Assembly: GCF_004348325.1 (NCBI RefSeq)
Contig: NZ_SMKF01000039.1
Coordinates: 1 to 38,653 of the forward strand
Origin: Micromonospora sp. KC213
GTDB lineage: Bacteria; Actinomycetota; Actinomycetes; Mycobacteriales; Micromonosporaceae
Direction: 5' to 3'
Length of the DNA: 38,653 nucleotides
Shown here: one piece after another, positions 32,937 to 38,653 of the stretch
Layout of the letters: the number at the start of each line of letters is the position of its first letter
Numbering within the stretch: the stretch's first letter is position 1
The notes under the pieces: generated by a model
Told to the model about the DNA's origin: nothing
Seen by the model: the letters and a program-made list of their open reading frames with translations, nothing else
The model's database searches: none
Made by a program: the position numbers and the translations under genes

Positions 32937-33719
32937 CTACCCAGGGTCTGGCAGGTGCGGATCGGGCAGGCCGAAGATTGCTTCCTGGGCCGCTCGGGCG
33001 AGGGTGGCCTGGGTGGTGGCGGGTAGTCCGAGCCTGTTCCAGTGGAAGATCACGTGCAATGCGATTACTGCCCGGAGGCCACGGGTGAGTGTGCTGTTCT
33101 CCCGTGGGCGGTGTAGGGCTGCGCCGGCGTTCGCGAATGCGGTGTGCCAGTTGCCGGTGCTGCGAGGTGTGCCGAGCAGCAGGCTCCGGACGTCTCCGGT
33201 GAAGCTCTCCCACCTGCGGGCATCGGTTGTGGGCGGATGGTTGAGGTGTGCTGCGCGGTGCTCGACGACCTGTGCCCATACGTCGCCTTGTTCGTTGAGG
33301 TCCAGTGCTGCTGCGCGCATCAGGGCAGTGCACAAGATGAGGGAGTGTTCGCGCCGGGTGGTGGGGTGCTGGTGGAGGTAGGTGAGAAGGTGGCGGCTGT
33401 CGAGGTGGAACAGCGTGTGCGCGGTGGTCATGGCGTCGTGGCCACCAAACGCGTGGGTCTCGGCTTCGTAGATGTCGCCGGTCCAGGTGACCCCTTCGGT
33501 GAGTAGCCTGCGGGCGTGGTCTCCGCTGTCTGGGATGTCTTTGGGTAGGTAGCGGATGCGCCAGGCGCCTTTGCGGATGAACCACCAGGAGGTGATCAGG
33601 CCGGCGGTCTCGGCGGCGGGAAGCACTCTGCTGAGGTGGGCGACCGCGTGTTGCTCGCGCTCCCGGGCGGTCTGCCCAGGGTAGATGATATTGACCTGGT
33701 GCCAGAGGGTGTGATCCAC
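32937..33719 (-). CDS. Thiopeptide/lanthipeptide-type SpaB_C domain protein
   Basis: A 260-residue protein of the SpaB_C (thiopeptide-type bacteriocin biosynthesis) family, the glutamate-elimination half of split class I dehydratases. Family features are WHQVNIIYPGQTARER, a VLPAAETAGLITSWWFIRKG segment, WRIRYLPKD, and the C-terminal helical part with ALMRAAALDLNEQGDVWAQ and TRGLRAVIALHVIFHWNRLG. The start is GTG 33719, 12 bases after the LanC-remnant stop. No LanB glutamylation half, precursor peptide or transporter lies in the window, and the neighbouring LanC is truncated. It is therefore probably an orphan that cannot complete a pathway alone. Confidence 0.85.
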   Translation of the reverse strand: MDHTLWHQVNIIYPGQTAREREQHAVAHLSRVLPAAETAGLITSWWFIRKGAWRIRYLPKDIPDSGDHARRLLTEGVTWTGDIYEAETHAFGGHDAMTTAHTLFHLDSRHLLTYLHQHPTTRREHSLILCTALMRAAALDLNEQGDVWAQVVEHRAAHLNHPPTTDARRWESFTGDVRSLLLGTPRSTGNWHTAFANAGAALHRPRENSTLTRGLRAVIALHVIFHWNRLGLPATTQATLARAAQEAIFGLPDPHLPDPG

Positions 33720-33731
33720 GGCGGCTCTTTC

Positions 33732-34105
33732 TCAGGAGAGGAGGAGACAGGTGTCCCAGGCGGTGGCGGCGGCGGTGACGAGATCGGCTCCCGCCTTGCC
33801 GTCGAGAAGCCCCTCGGGCTCGTTGGTGGTGAGGGCTGCCTGCCGGTGGAGATCGTCGACGAGGTCGAGGGGTATTGGGTGAGGGCGTCGGAAGCGACGC
33901 GGCGGGCGGTGGCCAGCAGTCCGGCGGTGCCGTGGCACAGGCCTCGGCCGGCGAGCCGCCGAATCTGTCCGGGGTCGGTGACGCAGCTGATGAACGCGGT
34001 CTCGGCGAGGTGCTGGCGGGTGGTGTCGTGCAGGGCGTGTGCGGTGAGTTGCTGGGCACGGGCGATGCCGGGGGTGCCGTAGCACCAGGACGGCCGCAGC
34101 GGGGT
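33732..34105 (-). pseudogene. LanC-like cyclase, C-terminal fragment, frameshifted
   Basis: The fragment starts at LRPSWCYGTPGIARAQQL, which bears a zinc-ligand Cys of lanthionine cyclases. It continues through AETAFISCVTDPGQIRRLAG to RGLCHGTAGLL, the Cys-His zinc pair. Near 33876 the frame slips, and the ending resumes as PLDLVDDLHRQAALTT and GLLDGKAGADLVTAAATAWD to TGA at 33732. The first ~270 residues of a typical ~400-residue LanC are missing. The break falls within about 15 bases of the first codon of the oppositely oriented primase-helicase, so both genes were probably cut by one rearrangement. Confidence 0.85.
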
Positions 34106-34115
34106 TCGCTGGGCG

Positions 34116-36275
34116 TTGTTCGCCGACCGGTTCCGGGCCCGGGCCGACGTGTATGCCGTGCGGTGGGACAATGCCCGTACCGGCGCTGCCGGGTGGATGC
34201 CCGCGGTCGCAGGTGGTTGGCGTAAGGGTATGGACCGGCGGGGCGCCGCCCACCTGCCACGCACGACGGAGGTCGTCGCGGCGCATCTGGTCGGCGACGT
34301 GTTCATGGGCCTGTATCCGCTGATGCCCGGCAACACCTGCCACTTCGTCGTGGCCGACTTCGACGGGCCGACGGCGATGCTCGACGCCCTCGCGTACGTG
34401 AAGGCGGCACGGGCCAGCGCGGTGCCGGCCGCGCTGGAGATCTCCCAGTCAGGCCGCGGCGCCCACGTGTGGGTTTTCTTCACGGGCGCTGTTTCCGCGG
34501 CCACCGGGCGGGCTGTCGGCACGGTCCTGCTGCGTGAGGCGATGGTGCTGCGCGGGTCGATGGATCTGCGGTCGTACGACCGGTTGTTCCCCAACCAGGA
34601 CGTTCTGCCCGAGGGTGGCTTCGGCAACCTCATCGCCGCACCGCTACAGGGTCGTCGCCGCAAGGACGGACTGACCACGCTTCTCGACCTCGGCACGCTC
34701 GAGCCGTACGCGGACCAGTGGGCGTTCCTGTCGACGCTGGACCGGCTCAGCCCGGGCGACGCCGAACGGATCGCCCGGCAGGCCAAGCAAACCGTCACCG
34801 GTGCCGACGTCGCCACGATGAGCCGGTCCGCCGCGACCCAGGTCCATCCTGCGCTACCTCCGGTGGTCTACGCGGAGGCCGGTGCCGGGCTGAGCATCGA
34901 CGCCAGACAGCTCGCCCCCGCCGCGCTGGCGACGTTCAAGCACGCTGCTGCCATGCTCAACCCGAAGTTCTACGAGTTGCAGCGACTACGCAAGTCAACC
35001 TGGGACACCCCACGCTTCATCCGGGGCTACGACCTCACCCTCGATGATCACCTGTTCCTCCCGCGGGGCCTGCGGCACACGATCGGCACCATCGTCGAAC
35101 GCGCCGGGTCGCGGCTGGCCGTCACGGACATACGAAACTCCGGGGCCGAGATCGACACCGCGTTCACCGCCGAACTCACCGGCAAGCAGGCCAACGCGGT
35201 CGGCGCACTTCTCGCCCACGACGACGGAATTCTGGTTGCCCCACCGGGCTCCGGCAAGACCGTCATGGCCTGCGCCGTGATCGCCGAACGCAACACCTCC
35301 ACCCTCGTCCTCGTCGACCGCAAAGCCCTCGCTGACCAGTGGCGCGTCCGCATCGAGCAGTTCCTCGGAGTCAAGCCCGGTCAACTCGGCGGCGGCCGAC
35401 GCAAGCTCACGGGCACGGTGGACATCGCGCTGCTGCCCTCCCTGGCGCGGCGCGACGACGTCGCCACCCTGACGCAGGGGTACGGGCACGTCATCGTTGA
35501 CGAATGCCACCACCTTGGCGCCGCGGCGTACGAGCACTCGGTCAAACGGATCGCCGCGCAGTTCTGGCTCGGCCTCACCGCCACCCCCACCCGGCGCGAC
35601 GGCCTCGGCCAACTCGTCACCTGGCAACTCGGACCCGTCCGTCACACCCTGACCGACGAGGAACAAGGCACCCTCGCGGCAGCGATGCACGTTGACGCCG
35701 GACCACGTCGAGCGCTGTTCATCCACGAGACCGCCTTCCAGCCCGGCGACATCGACCTTGACGCGCCCGGCGCGCTCGCCGAGATGCACCGGCGACTGGC
35801 CCTCGACGAGCCCCGTAACACCCAGATCGCCGATGATGTCGCCGTAGCCCTAACGCGCGGTCGCAACTGTCTCGTCCTGACCCGACGGGTCGCCCAGGTC
35901 GAGGCACTCACCGCTCTGCTCGCCGCACGCGGACGTCAGGCGCTCGTGCTTCAAGGCGCGATGAGCGCCAGCGAACGGCGAAGCGTCGTTGACCGGCTCG
36001 ACGGTGCCAAGGCCGGCGACGGCCTGCTTGTCATCGGCACCACACCGTTCATCGGGGAAGGCTTCGATGCCCCCGCCCTCGACACCCTCTTCCTCGACGG
36101 TCCGATCTCCTACGACGGCTTACTCGTCCAATGCGCCGGCCGCGTCATCCGCGCCGCGCCCGGCAAGGACGTCGCCGAGGTCCACGACTACCACGACCCG
36201 GCCACACCCATCCTGGCCGCCTCACTCCAACGCCGCATGCCCGGATACCGGGCACTCGGCTTCACCCGAACATAA
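34116..36275 (+). CDS. TOTE-type archaeo-eukaryotic primase fused to DEAD/DEAH helicase
   Basis: A 719-residue protein. Residues ~1-190 are an AEP-TOTE primase: VYAVRWDNARTGAAGWMPAV, catalytic acids in FVVADFDGPTAML, and the SGRGAHVWVFF motif. Residues ~355-719 are a superfamily 2 helicase. It shows LVAPPGSGKTVMA (Lys381 of Walker A), HVIVDECHHLG (motif II), GLTATPTRRDG (motif III) and LVQCAGRVIRAAPGK (motif VI). TOTE proteins belong to transposon- or island-linked conflict systems. The first usable codon is TTG 34116, with TAG in frame at 34080. Relatives usually have some 50-60 more N-terminal residues, so this one is probably 5'-truncated at the LanC junction. Helicase and primase motifs are intact, but expression is uncertain. 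Confidence 0.85.
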   Translation: MFADRFRARADVYAVRWDNARTGAAGWMPAVAGGWRKGMDRRGAAHLPRTTEVVAAHLVGDVFMGLYPLMPGNTCHFVVADFDGPTAMLDALAYVKAARASAVPAALEISQSGRGAHVWVFFTGAVSAATGRAVGTVLLREAMVLRGSMDLRSYDRLFPNQDVLPEGGFGNLIAAPLQGRRRKDGLTTLLDLGTLEPYADQWAFLSTLDRLSPGDAERIARQAKQTVTGADVATMSRSAATQVHPALPPVVYAEAGAGLSIDARQLAPAALATFKHAAAMLNPKFYELQRLRKSTWDTPRFIRGYDLTLDDHLFLPRGLRHTIGTIVERAGSRLAVTDIRNSGAEIDTAFTAELTGKQANAVGALLAHDDGILVAPPGSGKTVMACAVIAERNTSTLVLVDRKALADQWRVRIEQFLGVKPGQLGGGRRKLTGTVDIALLPSLARRDDVATLTQGYGHVIVDECHHLGAAAYEHSVKRIAAQFWLGLTATPTRRDGLGQLVTWQLGPVRHTLTDEEQGTLAAAMHVDAGPRRALFIHETAFQPGDIDLDAPGALAEMHRRLALDEPRNTQIADDVAVALTRGRNCLVLTRRVAQVEALTALLAARGRQALVLQGAMSASERRSVVDRLDGAKAGDGLLVIGTTPFIGEGFDAPALDTLFLDGPISYDGLLVQCAGRVIRAAPGKDVAEVHDYHDPATPILAASLQRRMPGYRALGFTRT

Positions 36276-36322
36276 GTGCCTCCGATCGCGATCACCATGG
36301 CTCATCCCACCGGTTACGGGGA

Positions 36323-36354
36323 TTGACAAAGGCCAAGCGTGCTTGGCCTAGCGT
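36323..36354 (+). promoter_or_regulatory. Promoter with perfect palindrome, probable autoregulatory operator
   Basis: TTGACA at 36323-36328 is followed by a perfect 20-base inverted repeat, AGGCCAAGC-GT-GCTTGGCCT (36330-36349). TAGCGT at 36349 is a possible -10 with long spacing. The palindrome fills the spacer of the promoter, 20 bases before an HTH gene, where a bound protein would occlude RNA polymerase. Confidence 0.55.
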
Positions 36355-36369
36355 AGTAGGCTGACGGGC

Positions 36370-36936
36370 ATGGGCCGGTTCTCCGAGGATGAGCTGCATG
36401 CGGTGATCTCCAGGTATGAGGCGACACGGGCTGCTGCGTTGACCGAGCGGGATGAGCAGTTGCGGGCGTTTCATGCGGCCGGCTGGCGGCCGGTGGATCT
36501 GCAGCGGGTCACCGGATACAGCCGGGAGACGATCCGTCAGGCACTACGACCGGAAGTCCGCGCGGCGACCAACCTCAGCCGGCGCAGGACATCACCCCAG
36601 CCGCCGGCGGACTATCGGCCCTACGGCGACCGGAGGCCCTACGTGGTGGCCGAAACCCTTGCCGCACTGCGCGGCCCGACCGGCGGCACGGTGGCGCTTC
36701 CGCGCCACCTCGACTGGTCCGGGCACGCCGAGTACGACCTGAACCGGACCGCACGCCTGGCCAGCATGTACAAGGTGGTCCTCACCGAGGCCAGTACGGT
36801 CGAGGACCTGAACACCTGGCTCGACGCCGACCTCCTCCGGCGGCTCTGGCCCACCCTCTGGCTGCCGCCCCAGCTCCGCCAACGTTGGGAGGAAGCCTTT
36901 CCCGAACTCGCCGCCACCCGCAGCGACGCGGAATAG
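36370..36936 (+). CDS. Small HTH protein, putative DNA-binding regulator
   Basis: A 188-residue soluble protein. A helical N-terminus, RFSEDELHAVISRYEATRAA then ERDEQLRAFHAAG, precedes a helix-turn-helix, WRPVDLQRVTGYSRETIRQ, at about residues 40-60. The C-terminal part (GRP, WSGHAEYDLNRTARLASMY and LLRRLWPTLWLPPQLRQRWE) is unrecognised. Similar HTH proteins occur next to mobile regions in actinomycetes. ATG 36370 has no strong ribosome site, but a -35-like TTGACA and a perfect palindrome lie within 47 bases upstream, suggesting autoregulation. It stands between the primase-helicase and the AAA/DUF4143 genes, all on one strand. Confidence 0.7.
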   Translation: MGRFSEDELHAVISRYEATRAAALTERDEQLRAFHAAGWRPVDLQRVTGYSRETIRQALRPEVRAATNLSRRRTSPQPPADYRPYGDRRPYVVAETLAALRGPTGGTVALPRHLDWSGHAEYDLNRTARLASMYKVVLTEASTVEDLNTWLDADLLRRLWPTLWLPPQLRQRWEEAFPELAATRSDAE

Positions 36937-36970
36937 CGGTGGGCCCCTTCCGCGAACGCCTTGGAGGCCC

Positions 36971-37050
36971 CGCAATTCGAACACCTAATGGCCCGCATTT
37001 CGAACATGGCCTTGCCGCAAATCGAATGCAGCTCCCCTCGCAGATCGAAA
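36971..37050. repeat. Four-copy CGCAnnTCGAAn array, 22-23 bp period
   Basis: Copies are CGCAATTCGAAC (36971), CGCATTTCGAAC (36994), CGCAAATCGAAT (37016) and CGCAGATCGAAA (37039). Spacings are 23, 22 and 23 bases, about two helical turns, so all copies face one side of the DNA. The array ends 22 bases before the AAA/DUF4143 start codon and resembles iterons or a cooperative operator. Confidence 0.75.
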
Positions 37051-37072
37051 CCACCGCGGCTATCATGATGTC

Positions 37073-38335
37073 GTGCCGACACCGCATCTGATTCCGCGTC
37101 GGGCCGCCGCGCAGGTCGACGCCGCTCTGGCCGACACCCGCGTCGTGCTGATCAGCGGAGCACGCCAGGCAGGCAAGAGCACGCTGGTCCGCATCGTCGC
37201 CGGCGATCGTCTAGCCGAGCGCCGTGATCTCGACCGGGCGCAGGACCGGGCGGCGGCGATCGCCGATCCGGTCGGGTTCGTGGACTCGCCCGAACTCCTG
37301 GTCATCGACGAGATCCAACGCGCTCCGGAGCTGCTGCTGGCCATCAAGGCAGCCGTCGACGAGGATCCCCGCCCGGGCCGTTATCTGCTCACCGGCTCGT
37401 CTCGCCTCTTCGGCATGGTCGCCGCCCCGGACGCGTTGCCCGGCCGGATGGAAACCGTCGAGCTCTGGCCGTTGTCCCAAGGTGAACTCGACGGAGCGCC
37501 GGACGGATTCGTCGACGCCCTGTTCGCGCTCGGTCCGGATCTGCGACACGAGTCGGAGGTAACCCGCGCCGACTACGCGGCCAGGATCGTGCGCGGCGGC
37601 CTGCCCGAGGCCACGACCCGCACCGACCCGCGACGCCGCCAACGGTTCCTCGACGCCTACGTCCAGGCGCTCATCGACCGCGATGTCCGGCAGCTGTCCG
37701 ACATCCAGCACAAGGGCGAGCTACGCAAGCTGGTACGCCTGCTCGCGGCCAGATCCGCGACCATCATCGCCGCCAACTCCCTCGAATCCGCCCTCGGACT
37801 GAGTCGACCGACGATCGCCCGCTACCTCCAGGCCCTGGAAGAGATCTTCCTGATCAAGCGGATCCCCGGCTGGTCCCGCAACCTGGGCACCCGCACCACC
37901 GCCGCGCCAAAGCTGATCTTCGTCGACTCCGGCATCGCCGCCAACGAGATCGCGACCGACGCCCGGGCACTGCTCCGGCCGGGCGCACCGTTCGGACCGC
38001 TACTCGAATCATTTGTCCTGTCCGAGCTGTCCCGCCAGCTCACCTGGTCCGAGCAGTTCGTCGACCTGTCCCACTACCGTGACCAGAGCAGGTACGAAGT
38101 CGACGCGGTGCTCGAGAACCGATCCGGCCACGTCGTCGGGATCGAGGTCAAAGCAGCCACCACCGTCGGGCCCGACGACTTCCGTGGGCTACGCCGACTC
38201 GCCGACCGTCTCGGCGACGACTTCATCGCCGGCCTCGTCCTCTACACCGGCACCTCGACGCTGCCGTTCGGCGACAAACTTCGCGCCCTACCAGTCAGTG
38301 CCTTGTGGCAGGTTCCCGCCCCGCCAGCAGACTGA
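37073..38335 (+). CDS. AAA ATPase with DUF4143 domain
   Basis: A 420-residue ATP-binding protein of the AAA_14/DUF4143 family. Walker A is SGARQAGKSTLVRIVAGDR, Walker B is SPELLVIDEIQRAPELLLAI, and the sensor-like RYLLTGSSRLFGM follows. A winged-helix region, SLESALGLSRPTIARYLQAL, precedes the C-terminal DUF4143 part, which has a PD-(D/E)XK-like core: RYEVDAVLENRSGHVVGIEV then KAATTVG. Family members are widespread and poorly understood; some occur near toxin or mobile loci. GTG 37073 (VPTPHLIPRRAAAQ) gives the usual start. The 22-23 bp repeat array immediately upstream probably governs its expression. It is the last gene before the right-hand repeat. Confidence 0.9.
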   Translation: MPTPHLIPRRAAAQVDAALADTRVVLISGARQAGKSTLVRIVAGDRLAERRDLDRAQDRAAAIADPVGFVDSPELLVIDEIQRAPELLLAIKAAVDEDPRPGRYLLTGSSRLFGMVAAPDALPGRMETVELWPLSQGELDGAPDGFVDALFALGPDLRHESEVTRADYAARIVRGGLPEATTRTDPRRRQRFLDAYVQALIDRDVRQLSDIQHKGELRKLVRLLAARSATIIAANSLESALGLSRPTIARYLQALEEIFLIKRIPGWSRNLGTRTTAAPKLIFVDSGIAANEIATDARALLRPGAPFGPLLESFVLSELSRQLTWSEQFVDLSHYRDQSRYEVDAVLENRSGHVVGIEVKAATTVGPDDFRGLRRLADRLGDDFIAGLVLYTGTSTLPFGDKLRALPVSALWQVPAPPAD

Positions 38336-38511
38336 CCTCGCCCCCCTCCGCAGGTCGCTCCCAGCCGACGAGGGCCCACCGAATGACCTAACGACCTGGT
38401 CTGCTGATCTTCGGCAAGCGAGCACAGCAACGGGCGTGTCCGACCCGCTAACGTGAAAACAGAACAGGAAACCGCAGGTCATCAGCCTATGGGTACAGAT
38501 AGAGCGTCGTC

Positions 38512-38653
38512 TTAGGAAACCGATGCTCTATCCCCTGAGCTACGAGGGCGCGAGTGCCTAGTCTAGCGACCTGGGGGTTCACCTGGGGTGGCAGGGAGTG
38601 GCCCACGTTCACCCACGTTCCCCGGACCGCCGTTCTCCCAGCCCAGGACCACA
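38512..38653. repeat. Right copy of the direct repeat, half tRNA-Arg, runs to window edge
   Basis: Identical to 24190-24331. It contains bases 1-38 of tRNA-Arg (38512-38549 on the minus strand) plus upstream sequence, and lacks the tRNA 3' half. The true length is unknown because the window ends inside it. The 176 bases before it (38336-38511) show no gene. Confidence 0.97.

Larger units (their letters stand above)
24190..38511. mobile_element. Putative genomic island integrated at tRNA-Arg
   Basis: A 14.3-kb interval is bounded by perfect direct repeats that start in the tRNA-Arg anticodon loop. The left end has a complete tRNA; the right end has only its 5' half, which is the asymmetry expected after site-specific insertion. 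Content is accessory: conflict-type nuclease and helicase genes, an AAA/DUF4143 ATPase, lanthipeptide debris and a broken nucleotidase. AT-richer patches occur at 29.2-30.3 and 30.6-31.8 kb. No integrase is recognised inside; the decayed one at 22.7-23.7 kb is on the other side of the tRNA. Homologous recombination or an assembly artefact at the right edge remains possible. Confidence 0.65.

Noticed and set aside
32937..34105. Functional lanthipeptide gene cluster
   Set aside because: No LanB glutamylation domain, precursor peptide, transporter or intact LanC is present; only one SpaB_C-type protein is complete.
36971..37050. CRISPR array
   Set aside because: The repeats are only 12 bases with 10-11 base gaps and no cas genes; iterons or operators fit better.

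Overview
The window is high-GC actinobacterial DNA, best matched by a Micromonosporaceae-type genome (inference). The support is strong GC bias at third codon positions, GTG/TTG starts, a DUF574 methyltransferase, a CHAT/S8-peptidase/ECF-sigma cluster and a tRNA-Arg(CCT) gene without encoded CCA. No sequence search was run; all calls come from reading translations and motifs.

Left part (1-8.6 kb): a partial minus-strand gene, a small membrane protein, a DUF574 SAM methyltransferase with an intrinsic terminator, a frameshifted epoxide-hydrolase tail, and a Tet-type MFS exporter. Next comes a deletion scar where an AraC regulator and a quinone oxidoreductase have both lost their 5' halves and meet head to head. 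An erythromycin-esterase family protein, an alpha/beta hydrolase, and a LysR regulator divergent from an EamA exporter follow.

Centre (8.7-19 kb): a TPR-like/CHAT (caspase-like) protease gene is divergent from an operon of a Tat-exported subtilisin, an ECF sigma factor and a small helical plus beta-rich protein. A TOPRIM-domain protein follows. Then come a decayed serine beta-lactamase-like gene and an intact relative, in an apparent operon with a histidine kinase and a NarL-type response regulator.

Decayed zone (19-24.1 kb): a small secreted protein abuts an IS256 transposase remnant. An ISAs1-type remnant, a frameshifted hypothetical gene, a frameshifted GIY-YIG-like gene and a tyrosine integrase with several frameshifts lie next to a tRNA-Arg gene.

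Right part (24.19-38.5 kb): a probable integrated island. A perfect direct repeat of at least 142 bp begins in the anticodon loop of the intact tRNA-Arg gene (24190) and recurs at 38512, where it runs to the window edge. The second copy carries only the 5' half of the tRNA. The interval holds conflict-type genes: a 1305-residue protein with a possible PD-(D/E)XK N-terminus, a DUF6615-like nuclease candidate, a TOTE-type primase-helicase, and an AAA/DUF4143 ATPase preceded by a four-copy 22-23 bp repeat array. It also holds a twice-frameshifted 5'-nucleotidase, a nucleotidyltransferase, a NUDIX hydrolase and the wreck of a lanthipeptide locus (SpaB_C-type protein plus a LanC tail). No intact integrase lies inside it. 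The CHAT/S8/sigma cluster and the tRNA-Arg island are the most promising places for undescribed biology.
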